64,000 nt of DNA from Pseudomonas peradeniyensis (lineage in GTDB: Bacteria > Pseudomonadota > Gammaproteobacteria > Pseudomonadales > Pseudomonadaceae), in the NCBI RefSeq assembly GCF_014268935.2, contig NZ_JABWRJ020000001.1, forward strand, positions 868,001 through 932,000. The letters are read 5' to 3'. Below the pieces are notes generated by a model. It saw only the letters and a list, made by a program, of their open reading frames with translations, did not search any database and was not told where the DNA came from. Each line of letters begins with the position of its first letter. Position 1 is the first letter of the stretch. The position numbers were made by a program, and so were the translations under genes. Of the stretch, positions 1 to 10,563 are shown in pieces.

Positions 1-2
1 AC

Positions 3-3000
3 GTGATCGTCGCCGGCAGCATGCTCGCCGCCGGCAATCTGATCCTCGGCGGCGACGGCCAGGACTTCATCATCACCACCGAGGACATCAGCACCACCTT
101 CGGCGGCCAGGGCGACGACTTCATCCTCGGCGCCAAGACCAACCTGCCGCCCACCGGCAACGAAGGTGACGACTGGATCGAGAAGGGCACCCAGGACGGC
201 GCGCCGGGCGACAACTTCGCGCCGCTGCTCACCGATGAAGTGGTGGGCAACGACATCTTCGTCGGCGGTGGCGGCTTCGACGAAATGATCGGCGAGGGCG
301 GCGACGACATCTTTGTCGGCAGCGATGCCCAGGACAAGATGGACGGCATGTCCGGCTTCGACTGGATCACCTACAAGAACGATCAGGTCGGTGTCACCGC
401 CGACCTGAGCCTGGCCGCGCTGGCACAGCCCCATGGCAACGCGCCGAACCAGAACGCCGGGGTGTTCAACCCGGTCGGCGCCTCGCCGGCGTCGATCCTC
501 GATCGCTTCGCCGAGGTCGAGGGACTGTCCGGTTCGCGCTTCGCCGACGTGCTCAAGGGCGACGACGTCGATGCGGTTACCATCCTCAACCATGGCGGCA
601 CCACCGGCAGCGCCCTGAGCAATGTCGCGCTCATCCGCGGCTTGGCGCAGTTCCTCGCCGACGCGGGGCTGCCGACCACGGGCTTTGCCACCGGCAACAT
701 CCTGCTGGGTGGTAATGGCAGCGACCTGATCGAGGGCCGTGGCGGCGACGACCTGATCGACGGCGACAAGTGGCTCAACGTGCGTATCGCGGTCTACGCC
801 GCCGATGACGTCGACCACACGGGGCCAGAAATCGCCAGTTTCGACAGCATGGTCGAGATGATTCCGTTCATGCTCGACCGCACCTACAACCCCGGCCAGC
901 TCAAGGCCATCCGGGAAATCCTGCCCGGCACCTCGACTGGTGGCGCGGCCTTCGACACTGCGGTGTTCTCCGGGGTGCAGGCCGAGTACGTGGTGACCCA
1001 GGACACCCGCGGCACCGCCGACCTGGCGGACGATGTGTGGACCGTGGCCGATACCGTGGCCGGGCGTGACGGCACCGATACCCTGCTGCACATCGAGCGC
1101 CTGCAGTTCGCCGATGCCCAGCGCGTGCTGGTGCCGGGCCTGAACGCGCAGCCGACCGGCAGCCCGAGCCTCAGTGACGGCAACGGTGGCGCGATCACCG
1201 TGGGCGATATCCTCAGCGTGAGCATGGCCGGGGTGCGCGACGGCGACAACGTCACGGCGGGCAACCCGCTGGGCACCCTGGCCAATGCCTCGGTGTCCTA
1301 CTACTGGCAGTTCGAGGCCGACCCCGGTAGCGGCGTGTTCGAGGACATCATCCTGCTGCCGGCCGGCGACCTGGCGTTCCAGAGCGCCGATGGCACCGCG
1401 TTCAAGGTGTCGCCGGACCTGGTCGGCCTGTCGCTGCGGGTCAAGGCGATCTACCAGGACGCCCACGGCACCACCGAGGTGCTGTTCTCCGCGCCCACCA
1501 GCGTGGTCGAGGCCGGCGCGCCGGTGGTGCCGACCGCGCCCACGCCGGTGGTCGATGCCAGCGCGGGGGGCGAGGGCCTGCACATGGTCCGTTCCGACCT
1601 CAACTTCATCCTTGCCCAGATCAAGATCGCCGAAGCGGATGCCGCCGGGCAGGACATCCTCTCGCTGATCCCCAACATCCGCGCACCCTTGGGCCTGCGC
1701 GCGGTCGACGGTTCGAACAACAACCTGATGAACCTCAATGGCCATGACCACACCGAGTATGGCGCCGCCGACAATGTCTTCCCGCGCCTGACCGACCCGG
1801 TGTTCAATGCCGCCGAGGGCGCGCCTGCCGGGTTCTTCGGCCCCGGCTCGCCGGCCATCCCCGGCTCGTCGTACCAGCAGACCAGCGGCTACGTGTTCGA
1901 CTCAGAGCCGCGCACCATCAGCAACCTGATCGTCGATCAGACCTCGAACAACCCGGCGGCCTACGCCAGCGCCTACGACCCCGGGGCCAACGGTGTGCTG
2001 GACTTCGGCACGCCGGGCAACGACGACCAGCTCAAGGACGGTGTGCGGGTGGTCGCCAGCCCAGGCATGGATGGCCAGTTCGGCACCGGCGACGACCATG
2101 ATGTCTTCCTGTTCGAGAACACCTCGGCGGATGCCGGGCTGTCGGCGCCGTTCAACGCCTGGATGACCTTCTTCGGCCAGTTCTTCGACCACGGCCTGGA
2201 CCTGGTCACCAAGGGCGGTTCGGGAACCATCTTCATACCTCTGCAGCCGGACGACCCGCTGTACGTGCCGGGCGGCGCCGCCAACTTCATGGTGCTGACC
2301 CGGGCCACCAACCTGCCGGGGCCGGACGGCATCCTCGGCAACGCCGACGACATCCACGAGCACACCAACACCACCACGCCGTTCGTCGACCAGAACCAGA
2401 CCTACAGCTCGCACCCCTCGCACCAGGTCTTCCTGCGCGGTTACCAGCTCAGCGCCAGTGGCCCCATCGCCACCGGCCGGCTGATCACCAACCGCGACCT
2501 GGGCGCCGACGGCAAGTTCGGCACCGGTGACGACAGCGAGATCGGTGGCATGGCCACCTGGAAGGTGGTCAAGGCCCAGGCCAACGACATCCTCGGCATC
2601 CACCTGACCGACGCCGACGTCGACAACGTGCCGCTGCTGGCCACCGATGCCTACGGTAACTTCATCAAGGGGCCGCATGGCTATCCGATGGTGGTGATGA
2701 AGGGCGCCGACGGCCTGGGCGGCACCGCCGACGATGTGCTGGTCGAAGGCAACCCGCTGGCGCCGATCGACCTGGCCAACGCCGTGCGCACCGGCCACCA
2801 GTTCCTCGCCGACATCGCCCACAATGCCGTGCCGGTGTCCATCGGCGGCGTGCTGGCGCCAGATGCCGACAGCGCCACCGGCAACGCCGTGCCGGTCAAC
2901 CCGCACACTGGAGCCAACCTGGCCTACGACAATGAACTGCTGGACGCCCACTACATCGCCGGCGATGGCCGGGTCAACGAGAACATCGGCCTGACCGCGG

Positions 3001-6000
3001 TGCATGCGATCTTCCATTCCGAGCACAACCGGCTGGTGGCGCAGACCCAGGACACCGTGCTCGACTCGGGCGACCTGGCCTTCCTCAACGAGTGGCTGCT
3101 GACCCCGGTCAGCGCCTTGCCCGCCAGCCAGGCCGAGATCGACGCCCTGGTGTGGAACGGCGAGCGGTTGTTCCAGGCGGCCAAGTTCGGCACCGAGATG
3201 CAGTACCAGCACCTGGTGTTCGAGGAGTTCGCCCGGACCATCCAGCCGCGCGTCGACCTGTTCTTCGCCCCGACCCAGGTCTACGACGTCGACCTCGATG
3301 CCTCGATCGTCGCCGAGTTCGCGCACACCGTGTACCGTTTCGGCCACTCGATGCTGACCGAAACCGTCGACCGCTTTGACATCGACTTCAAGGTGATCGG
3401 CGACCCGGCCAGCGCCAACCCCGAGCAGCAGATGGGCCTGATCGCGGCGTTCCTCAACCCGCTGGCCTACGCCGCCAGCGGCGTGACCCCCGAGGAGGCG
3501 ACCAGCGCCATCGTGCGCGGGGTGACCCGCCAGGCCGGCAACGAGATCGACGAGTTCGTCACCGAGGCGCTGCGCAACAACCTGCTCGGCCTGCCGCTGG
3601 ACCTGCCGGCGATCAATATCGCCCGTGGTCGCGATGTCGGCATCCCCTCGCTCAACGCCGTGCGCCGCGACATCTTCGGGCAGACCGGCGATACCCAGCT
3701 CAAGCCCTACACCAGCTGGGTCGACCTGGTGCAGCACCTCAAGCACCCGGAATCGCTGATCAACTTCATCGCCGCCTACGGCACCCACGGCTCCATCACC
3801 TCGGCCACTACCCTCGACGGCAAGCGCGCCGCGGCCCTGGCCCTGGTGTTCGGTGGCGCGGACGCGCCGTCCGACCGCCTGGACTTCCTCAACGGCAGCG
3901 GTAGCTGGGCCAACGTGACGCTGGCGGGCAAGGACGGGGTGCTGGGCACTGTCGATGACCTCAAGGGCGTGACCGTGACCGGCGTCGATGCCATCGACCT
4001 GTGGATTGGCGGCCTGGCCGAGGCCAAGACCCCGTTCGGCGGCATGCTCGGCAGCACCTTCAACTTCGTGTTCGAGAACCAGCTGGAGAAACTGCAGGAC
4101 GGCGACCGCTTCTATTACCTGGAGCGCACCGCCGGCCTGTCGATGAACGCCGAGCTGGAAAGCAACTCGTTCGCCAAGCTGATCATGGCCAACACCTCGG
4201 CCACGCACCTGCCGGGCCTGGTGTTCTCCGACCCGGGGTTCTACCTGGAGCTGGACCGCAGCAAGCAGTACAACGACGGCCTGGGCAACGCCGACCCGCT
4301 CGGCGACAACGGCCAGCAGGTGGTGTTCCGCGACAGCCCGCTGACCGAAGGGCCCGACAGCAACTACATCCGTTATGCCGGTGACCAGCACATCGTGCTG
4401 GGCGGCACCCAGGGCGACGACATCCTCGTCTCCAGCGAAGGCGACGACACGGTCTGGGGCGACGGCGGCAACGACCGCATCGAAGGCGGCTACGGCAACG
4501 ACCAGCTGCGCGGCGGTGCCGGCGACGACATCATCAGCGACATGGGCGGTGACGACAACATCCAGGGCGGCGACGGCAACGATGTGCTGCATGGCGGCAA
4601 TGGCGTCAACCTGATCATCGGCGGCTTCGGCAACGACTTCATCGTCACCGGCGAGGATGCTTCCGAGGCCATCGGCGGCCAGGGCAACGACTTCATCCTC
4701 GGCAGCAAGGCCAACGAGCAGGACATGGGCAACGAAGGCGACGACTGGATCGAGAAGGGCACCTCGGACGGCGCCCCCGGCGACAACTTCGACCCCCTCG
4801 GCAACGACCCGGTGATCGGCAACGACGTGTTCGTCGGCGGCAACGAGAACGACAAGTTCAACGGTGAAGGCGGCGACGACATCATGGTCGGCAGCCTCGG
4901 CTTCGGCGATCGCTACATCGGCGGTTCCGGCTATGACTGGGCGACCTTCAAGGGCTTGGCCCAGGGCGTGACCGTCGACTACAGCGACCGCTTCTTCGAT
5001 GTGCCGCCGGTACCGGGCTCGGGGGCTTCGGCGCTGGTGCGCTTCGACATCATGGAAGGGCTGTCGGGCTCGGCGCACGGTGACTTCCTGCGCGGCGACA
5101 ACGAGGACGCCACCTCGCTGCCGACCGCCGGGGCCACCGGCAGCGTGCTCACCAACATCAGCCTGATCAACGGCCTGGCCGGGCTGCTGCCCGTCGGTGC
5201 GACCTTCTACGACGGCGGCAACATCATCCTCGGCGGCAGTGGCAGCGACCTGATCGAAGGGCGTGGCGGCGACGATATCCTCGACGGCGACAAGTGGCTG
5301 AACGTGCGCATCAGCGTGCGGGCCAACAGCGACGGCAGCGGGCCGGAGATCGCCTCGTTCGACAGCATGGAGCCGATGGTGCCGCTGATGCTCAAGGGCA
5401 CCTACAACCCCGGCCAGCTGGTGATCGTGCGGGAGATCCTCAGCGGTACCGACCAGTACGACACCGCGCTGTTCTCCGGTATCGCCACGGACTACCGCAT
5501 CGTCGTCGAAGGCAACACGGTGATCGTCACCGACACGGTGGTCGGACGCGACGGTGTCGATCGCCTGACCGGCATCGAGCGACTGCAGTTCGCCGACGGC
5601 GCCCAGGCTTCCGGCGTGGGCAGCGCGCTGAACAACGGCCCCAGCGGCCACCTGGCGATCGTCGACGATGCCACCGGCCTGCGCGACGACACGCCCGTGG
5701 CCGGGCAGTTGCTGCGGGTCAGCGACCTGGCGGTGCACGATGCCGACAACCAGGGCGCGAGCAACCCCAGCGGCGCGCTGAACGGGCCGGTGGCCTACTA
5801 CTGGCAGGTGGAGAACATCCCCGGCACGGGCGTCTACGAGGACATCACCTTCGTCGCCGCCGGCGAGGTCTCGCGGGCGATCGGCAGCACCTACCGGGTG
5901 GCGGACGATGTCGCCGGCCTGAACATCCGCGTGCGGGCGGTGTACCAGGATGCCAAGGGCACCCTGGAGATCGTCGACTCCTCGGCCAACAGCGCGCCCA

Positions 6001-7922
6001 GCAGCGGACCCGCCGTGGCCGGGCTGCTGGTGCAGAACCAGGTGCTGAGCGCCAACCCGGCGACCATCGTCGACGCCGACGGCATCGGCAGCGCGCCGTT
6101 CACCTTCCAATGGCAGATGAACAACGGCGCCGGCTGGGTCGATATCGCCGGTGCCACCGCCAGTACCTTCACCCTTGGCCAGCCCCAGGTCGGCCAGCAT
6201 GTCCGGGTGCAGGTGGGCTACGTGGATACCTTCGGCGTGGCCGAGCGCGCCGCCTCCGACATCCTCGGACCAGTGGCCAACGTCAACGACGCGCCGACCG
6301 GCACGGTGCTGATCAGCGACACCACGCCGGACCAGGGGCAGCTGCTGACCGCCTCGACCGCCGGCATCGCCGATCTCGACGGGCTGGGCGCCTTCAGCTT
6401 CCAGTGGCAGCAGGGCGTGGGCGGCAACTTCGTCGACATCGCCGGCGCCACCACGGCGAGCTACACCCCGGGCTTCGCCCAGGGCAACCAGCAACTGCGG
6501 GTGATCGTGCGCTACACCGACGGCTTCGGCGCCCAGGAAACTGTGACTTCCGCCGCGACCACGGCGGTGCGCCTGCTGACCGGCGTCACCCTGGTGGGCA
6601 CCAACGCGGCGAACACCCTCACCGGCGGCGCCGGCAACGATGTGCTGCGCGGCCTGGGCGGCAACGACACGCTCAATGGCCTGGGCGCGGTGGACCAGCT
6701 GTTTGGTGGAGCGGGCAACGACATCCTCAACGGCGGTGACGACGGTGACTTCCTGTTCGGCGAGGACGGCAACGACACTCTCAACGGTGGCGTTGGCGCG
6801 GATGCCATGGACGGCGGCCTGGGCAACGACACCTTCGTGGTCGACAATGCCGGCGACAGTGTCGTCGAGGCGGTCGGTGGCGGTACCGACCTGGTGCAGA
6901 CCAGCCTGCTCAGCTATCAGCTCGGCGCCAACGTCGAGAACCTCACCTTCACCGGCAGCGGCAACTTCACCGGCACCGGTAACGCGCTGGCCAACACCCT
7001 CACCGGCGGGGCCGGCAACGACCAGCTCAATGGCGGCGCCGGTGGTGACCGGATGGTGGGCGGTGCCGGCAACGACACCTATATCGTCGACTCCACGTCG
7101 GATGTGGTGGTCGAGGCGGGTGGCGGTGGCATCGACACCGTGCTGACCGCGCTGGCCAGCTACAGCCTGAGCGCCAACGTCGAGAACCTGACCTACACCG
7201 GCGTCGGTAATTTCGTCGGCACCGGCAACGGGCTGAACAACGTCATCACCGGCGGTGCCGGCAACGACACCCTCAGTGGCGACGGCGGCAACGATACCCT
7301 GGTCGGCAACGCCGGCAACGACACGCTCAACGGCGATGCCGGCAACGACCAGCTGATCGGTGGCCTCGGCGCCGACAGCCTGAACGGGGGCGGTGGCGAC
7401 GACAGCCTTGACGGAGGGGAGGGCGATGACGCGCTCAATGGCGGTGTCGGCAACGACACGCTGCAGGCCGGGGCGGGCAACGACAACCTCGACGGTGGCG
7501 TCGGCATCGATGTGGTGGCCGGTGGCGACGGCAACGACACGGTGCTGGGCGGTGGCGGCAACGATATCGTGCAGGGCGGCAACGGCAACGACTTCGTCGA
7601 TGGCGGGGCCGGCGACGACATCGTCAGCGGTGGTGCCGGCAATGACTCGCTGGTGGCCAGCGACGGCAACGATATCTTCCAGTTCGCCGCAGGCTTCGGC
7701 ACCGACCAGGTGTTCGGCTTCGATGCCGCCCCGGCAGGCGGCCAGGACCGGTTGGATATCACGGCGCTGAGCATTACTGCGGCGAGCTTTGCCGTCAGTG
7801 TCAGCATTGCCGATGTAGGCGCCGATACGCTGGTCAGTTTCGGTGGGCCTGACTCCATTCGCCTGGTCGGGGTGGGGGATGCGACCAGCGTGACGGTGGC
7901 GGACTTTATCCTCGCGTCTTGA
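3..7922 (+). CDS. RTX heme peroxidase, secreted (5' end outside window)
   Basis: The reading frame is open from the window edge, so the N-terminus is missing; 2639 residues are visible. The centre (about 2040-4260) is an animal-type heme peroxidase domain: FFGQFFDHG holds the distal His (codon 2190), YRFGHSM the proximal His (codon 3345), and NIARGRD is a family motif near 3616. It is flanked by two related blocks (about 15-1130 and 4600-5600). Ig-like segments follow, then dense GGxGNDxL calcium-binding nonapeptides from about 6590 to 7680. The C-terminus ends in a short hydrophobic tail typical of type I secretion substrates. Expected role: an exported, calcium-folded peroxidase acting outside the cell or at its surface. 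P. putida is known to carry proteins of this type over 3000 residues long. The substrate is unknown, and no T1SS genes are in the window. Confidence 0.9.
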   Translation: MIVAGSMLAAGNLILGGDGQDFIITTEDISTTFGGQGDDFILGAKTNLPPTGNEGDDWIEKGTQDGAPGDNFAPLLTDEVVGNDIFVGGGGFDEMIGEGGDDIFVGSDAQDKMDGMSGFDWITYKNDQVGVTADLSLAALAQPHGNAPNQNAGVFNPVGASPASILDRFAEVEGLSGSRFADVLKGDDVDAVTILNHGGTTGSALSNVALIRGLAQFLADAGLPTTGFATGNILLGGNGSDLIEGRGGDDLIDGDKWLNVRIAVYAADDVDHTGPEIASFDSMVEMIPFMLDRTYNPGQLKAIREILPGTSTGGAAFDTAVFSGVQAEYVVTQDTRGTADLADDVWTVADTVAGRDGTDTLLHIERLQFADAQRVLVPGLNAQPTGSPSLSDGNGGAITVGDILSVSMAGVRDGDNVTAGNPLGTLANASVSYYWQFEADPGSGVFEDIILLPAGDLAFQSADGTAFKVSPDLVGLSLRVKAIYQDAHGTTEVLFSAPTSVVEAGAPVVPTAPTPVVDASAGGEGLHMVRSDLNFILAQIKIAEADAAGQDILSLIPNIRAPLGLRAVDGSNNNLMNLNGHDHTEYGAADNVFPRLTDPVFNAAEGAPAGFFGPGSPAIPGSSYQQTSGYVFDSEPRTISNLIVDQTSNNPAAYASAYDPGANGVLDFGTPGNDDQLKDGVRVVASPGMDGQFGTGDDHDVFLFENTSADAGLSAPFNAWMTFFGQFFDHGLDLVTKGGSGTIFIPLQPDDPLYVPGGAANFMVLTRATNLPGPDGILGNADDIHEHTNTTTPFVDQNQTYSSHPSHQVFLRGYQLSASGPIATGRLITNRDLGADGKFGTGDDSEIGGMATWKVVKAQANDILGIHLTDADVDNVPLLATDAYGNFIKGPHGYPMVVMKGADGLGGTADDVLVEGNPLAPIDLANAVRTGHQFLADIAHNAVPVSIGGVLAPDADSATGNAVPVNPHTGANLAYDNELLDAHYIAGDGRVNENIGLTAVHAIFHSEHNRLVAQTQDTVLDSGDLAFLNEWLLTPVSALPASQAEIDALVWNGERLFQAAKFGTEMQYQHLVFEEFARTIQPRVDLFFAPTQVYDVDLDASIVAEFAHTVYRFGHSMLTETVDRFDIDFKVIGDPASANPEQQMGLIAAFLNPLAYAASGVTPEEATSAIVRGVTRQAGNEIDEFVTEALRNNLLGLPLDLPAINIARGRDVGIPSLNAVRRDIFGQTGDTQLKPYTSWVDLVQHLKHPESLINFIAAYGTHGSITSATTLDGKRAAALALVFGGADAPSDRLDFLNGSGSWANVTLAGKDGVLGTVDDLKGVTVTGVDAIDLWIGGLAEAKTPFGGMLGSTFNFVFENQLEKLQDGDRFYYLERTAGLSMNAELESNSFAKLIMANTSATHLPGLVFSDPGFYLELDRSKQYNDGLGNADPLGDNGQQVVFRDSPLTEGPDSNYIRYAGDQHIVLGGTQGDDILVSSEGDDTVWGDGGNDRIEGGYGNDQLRGGAGDDIISDMGGDDNIQGGDGNDVLHGGNGVNLIIGGFGNDFIVTGEDASEAIGGQGNDFILGSKANEQDMGNEGDDWIEKGTSDGAPGDNFDPLGNDPVIGNDVFVGGNENDKFNGEGGDDIMVGSLGFGDRYIGGSGYDWATFKGLAQGVTVDYSDRFFDVPPVPGSGASALVRFDIMEGLSGSAHGDFLRGDNEDATSLPTAGATGSVLTNISLINGLAGLLPVGATFYDGGNIILGGSGSDLIEGRGGDDILDGDKWLNVRISVRANSDGSGPEIASFDSMEPMVPLMLKGTYNPGQLVIVREILSGTDQYDTALFSGIATDYRIVVEGNTVIVTDTVVGRDGVDRLTGIERLQFADGAQASGVGSALNNGPSGHLAIVDDATGLRDDTPVAGQLLRVSDLAVHDADNQGASNPSGALNGPVAYYWQVENIPGTGVYEDITFVAAGEVSRAIGSTYRVADDVAGLNIRVRAVYQDAKGTLEIVDSSANSAPSSGPAVAGLLVQNQVLSANPATIVDADGIGSAPFTFQWQMNNGAGWVDIAGATASTFTLGQPQVGQHVRVQVGYVDTFGVAERAASDILGPVANVNDAPTGTVLISDTTPDQGQLLTASTAGIADLDGLGAFSFQWQQGVGGNFVDIAGATTASYTPGFAQGNQQLRVIVRYTDGFGAQETVTSAATTAVRLLTGVTLVGTNAANTLTGGAGNDVLRGLGGNDTLNGLGAVDQLFGGAGNDILNGGDDGDFLFGEDGNDTLNGGVGADAMDGGLGNDTFVVDNAGDSVVEAVGGGTDLVQTSLLSYQLGANVENLTFTGSGNFTGTGNALANTLTGGAGNDQLNGGAGGDRMVGGAGNDTYIVDSTSDVVVEAGGGGIDTVLTALASYSLSANVENLTYTGVGNFVGTGNGLNNVITGGAGNDTLSGDGGNDTLVGNAGNDTLNGDAGNDQLIGGLGADSLNGGGGDDSLDGGEGDDALNGGVGNDTLQAGAGNDNLDGGVGIDVVAGGDGNDTVLGGGGNDIVQGGNGNDFVDGGAGDDIVSGGAGNDSLVASDGNDIFQFAAGFGTDQVFGFDAAPAGGQDRLDITALSITAASFAVSVSIADVGADTLVSFGGPDSIRLVGVGDATSVTVADFILAS
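6590..7680 (+). repeat. RTX calcium-binding nonapeptide array
   Basis: Tandem coding repeats of the pattern GGxGNDxLx, often in the DNA form ggcggcnnnggcaacgac, make up the C-terminal part of the heme peroxidase. In this family they bind calcium on export and fold as beta-rolls. They are protein repeats, not a DNA array such as CRISPR. Confidence 0.9.
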
Positions 7923-7938
7923 GGGAGCGTGTGCCGTT

Positions 7939-7984
7939 GTCGCGGGCAAGCCCGCTCCTGCAGGAGTGGACTTGCCCGCGATGG
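7939..7984. repeat. REP palindrome pair
   Basis: Two inverted copies built on cgcgggcaagcccgctcctg and its mirror form a long hairpin between the convergent ends of the RTX gene and a TonB receptor gene. It probably serves as a transcript end for both strands. Confidence 0.75.
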
Positions 7985-7988
7985 GCCA

Positions 7989-10430
7989 TCAGAAATCGTA
8001 GCTCAGGCTGGTGTAGTAGAACGCCCCCTGCGCTCCTTCGGGGCTGGTGATCGAATACTTCGGCACGCCGTACAATTGCGCGCCCTCGAGCTTGTCGGGG
8101 TGGCTGTCGAACAGGTTGATCGCCCCCACCGACAAGGTCAGCCCCAGCCCGAAACGGTAGGCCACGTCCAGGTCGGTCACCCACTGCGCGCCGAAGGTCT
8201 GGTCCAGCGCCGGGTTGGCGGCGTTGCGGTTCTGCCACTGGCCGTAGCGGCGCTGGGCCACGGTCACGTTCCAGCCCTGGTACTGCCAGTTGGCGCTCAG
8301 GGTCAGCTTGTCCTTGGGCGTGCCGTCCTCGATCAGCCCCTGGGTGTTGCGGCCGATGATCTGGTTGCCGGCAATGCCGCCGACATCGTCCAGCCCGGTG
8401 ATGCGCGTGTTGGTGCGCGCATAGCCGCCGTTGAGGTCCAGCCGGCCCCAGGCGCCGAGGTCGAGCTGGTAGTGCCCGGCCAGTTCGATGCCGTCGGTGC
8501 GGGTGTCGGCGATATTGCTGTAGAACGCCGCGCTCTGGATGTTGGCGTACGGCGTGCCGGCGAAGATCGGCCCGACCACCGAGGCCGGCAGCTGGTCGGA
8601 CAGGGTGATGCGGTTGTCGATGTCGATGCGATAGGCATCGACGGTCAGCGACGCGTTGGCCAGCGGACGCCATACCAGACCGACCGAGAAGTTGGTCGAC
8701 TCCTCGGGCTTGAGCGCCTTGCCGCCCAGCAGCCGCGCCTCGGGGCTGTCGGCACGCAGGGTGCGCTGTTGCACCTCGACCCAGTTGCCGCTGCCCGGCG
8801 GCTGCTCGACCACCTGCACGCTGAACGACGACAGCCCCGACTGCACCAGCGACGGCGCGCGGTAGCCGGTGCTGGCGCTGGCGCGGGCGGCGATCTCGGG
8901 GGTGAAGTCGTAGCGCAGCGACAGCTTGCCGTTGGTGGTGTCGCCGAAGTCGGAGTAATGCTCGCTGCGCAGGGCGAAGCCGGCCTGGAGTTGCTCGGTG
9001 ATCTGCCCTTCGAGGTCGAAGTAGGCGCCGATCACCCGGCGGTCGAGGGCGGCGGCGTCGACCTGGGTGATGCCCGAATAGTAGCCGGGGATGCGCCGAC
9101 CGGTCAGCGGGTCGACGGTGTTGAACAGCGGCCCGTTCTGCCAGCCCTGGGCGTCGCCGGCGCTGAGTTGGTAGTTTTCCTCGCGCCAGGCCAGGCCGGC
9201 GGACACCGTCAGTGGCTTGAACAGCAGGTCGGTGGCGAAGTCGCGGGTCCAGTCCAGGGTCAGGTTGGTCTGGTCGGCCTCGCGTCGACCGGTGTAGAGG
9301 GTCGAGGCGCTGGCCGTGCCCCAGCTGGGGTTGATGGCGTCGCGGTCGGTGGAGTCGACGCGGTTGTTGCCATGGTTCAGGGCCAGGTCGAAGTGCCCGA
9401 GGGTCTCGTCCTCGTAGCGCAGGCCGCCGGTGACGGCGTAGTCCTCCAGGCCGTAGCGGGTGATCGGCAGGCGCCCGTCCGGGTAGCGCGCCAGGGCCAC
9501 GCTACCGTAGTTGCTGCGCAGGGTAGTGGGCGGGTCGAAGAAGTTCTCGGCGTCGGTGTTCTTGTGCGCGTAGGTGGCCAGGCCGTAGGCGCTCAGGCCA
9601 TCGCCCAGCCCCATTTCGGCGTTGGCGGTGAAGTTGTACTGGTCCGAGACATTGCCCGAGCCCCAGCGCCAGTTGCGGTAGCGGTTGCTCTGCTCGCGCG
9701 GGGTCGCGGTGCTGGTGGAGCCGGGGTAGAAGATCCGGTTGTCGTCGCGGGTGTCGCTGGCCGGGTCCTGGCTGCCAGCGTCGAAGGCCAGGGTGAGGAA
9801 ACCGTCATTGGGCAGGGCGAAGCCTTTCCAGCCGCTGAGCTTGCGCTGCAGGCCGTCGCCTTTGTCGTAGCCGCCGAAGCGGTAGCCGAGGTTGCCGCCT
9901 TCGTCGCGCTCCTTGAGGACGATGTTGATCACCCCGGCGATGGCGTCCGAGCCGTACTGGGCGGCGGCGCCGTCGCGCAGGATCTCCACCCGCTCGACCG
10001 CCGCCAGCGGGATCAGGCTCAGGTCCACCGCCGCCGCGCCACGGCCGTTGGCCAGGCCCTGGCGGGTGACGTTGGCGCTGGTGTGGCGGCGCTTGCCGTT
10101 GACCAGCACCAGCACCTGGTCGGAGGCCAGGCCGCGCAGCGAGGCGCCCTGGGCGATGGAGCCGGCGAAGGCGCCCTGGGGCGACTGCGGGTAGTTGAAC
10201 GAGGGCGACAGCGCGGTGAGGGCGCCGGACAGGTCGCGGGCGCCGGTTTCCTGGAGCTTGTCGCCGCTGAGCACGTCCACCGGGGCGGCGCTTTGCAGGG
10301 CGGTGAGGTCACTGCGGTGAGTGCCGACCACGACCACGGTGTCGAGGCGGTCGGTGGATTCGGCGGCCAGCGCGGGCACGGCGAGGCTGCCGATGGCCAG
10401 GCTCAGGGCCAAGGGGGTGTGGTGGGGCAT
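7989..10430 (-). CDS. TonB-dependent outer-membrane receptor
   Basis: 813 residues. The start chosen is MPHHTPLALS, which gives a clean signal peptide ending near ALAAES; the upstream in-frame Met lies in a REP element. An N-terminal plug domain (VVVVGTHR TonB-box-like stretch, then LRGLASDQVLVLVNGKRRH and VERVEILRDGAAAQYGSDAIAGVINI) is followed by the beta-barrel, ending in the aromatic SLSYDF typical of outer-membrane proteins. Family role: energy-dependent uptake of a large or scarce ligand. It lies downstream of a second receptor and next to sulfur-scavenging genes, so an organosulfur ligand is plausible but not shown; a siderophore is the main alternative. Confidence 0.9.
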   Translation of the reverse strand: MPHHTPLALSLAIGSLAVPALAAESTDRLDTVVVVGTHRSDLTALQSAAPVDVLSGDKLQETGARDLSGALTALSPSFNYPQSPQGAFAGSIAQGASLRGLASDQVLVLVNGKRRHTSANVTRQGLANGRGAAAVDLSLIPLAAVERVEILRDGAAAQYGSDAIAGVINIVLKERDEGGNLGYRFGGYDKGDGLQRKLSGWKGFALPNDGFLTLAFDAGSQDPASDTRDDNRIFYPGSTSTATPREQSNRYRNWRWGSGNVSDQYNFTANAEMGLGDGLSAYGLATYAHKNTDAENFFDPPTTLRSNYGSVALARYPDGRLPITRYGLEDYAVTGGLRYEDETLGHFDLALNHGNNRVDSTDRDAINPSWGTASASTLYTGRREADQTNLTLDWTRDFATDLLFKPLTVSAGLAWREENYQLSAGDAQGWQNGPLFNTVDPLTGRRIPGYYSGITQVDAAALDRRVIGAYFDLEGQITEQLQAGFALRSEHYSDFGDTTNGKLSLRYDFTPEIAARASASTGYRAPSLVQSGLSSFSVQVVEQPPGSGNWVEVQQRTLRADSPEARLLGGKALKPEESTNFSVGLVWRPLANASLTVDAYRIDIDNRITLSDQLPASVVGPIFAGTPYANIQSAAFYSNIADTRTDGIELAGHYQLDLGAWGRLDLNGGYARTNTRITGLDDVGGIAGNQIIGRNTQGLIEDGTPKDKLTLSANWQYQGWNVTVAQRRYGQWQNRNAANPALDQTFGAQWVTDLDVAYRFGLGLTLSVGAINLFDSHPDKLEGAQLYGVPKYSITSPEGAQGAFYYTSLSYDF

Positions 10431-10465
10431 GGGGATTCCTGCTGAAAAGAAGTGTGGGCTGTGTC

Positions 10466-10552
10466 GGCCCTGTCGCGAGGCAAGCCCGCTCCCACGCCAG
10501 ACCTGCAACGGCAGCGTTGGCGTGGGAGCGGGCTTGCCCCGCGACAGGGCCG
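10466..10552. repeat. REP palindrome pair
   Basis: Two inverted copies of the cgtgggagcgggcttgcc type, with extended arms ggccctgtcgcg and cgcgacagggcc, can fold into a hairpin of more than 30 pairs. It separates the two receptor genes and may limit read-through between them. Confidence 0.8.
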
Positions 10553-10563
10553 CAAAGGGCGAC

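Noticed and set aside
6590..7680. Possible CRISPR array because of regular repeats
   Set aside because: Repeat period is 27 bases in coding frame with GGxGNDxL products; there are no unique spacers or cas genes.
1902..7949. Very long minus-strand open frame (over 2000 codons) opposite the RTX gene
   Set aside because: It is the shadow of a GC-rich repetitive coding sequence; it has no ribosome site and its translation is low-complexity (Val/Ala/Gly/His-rich).
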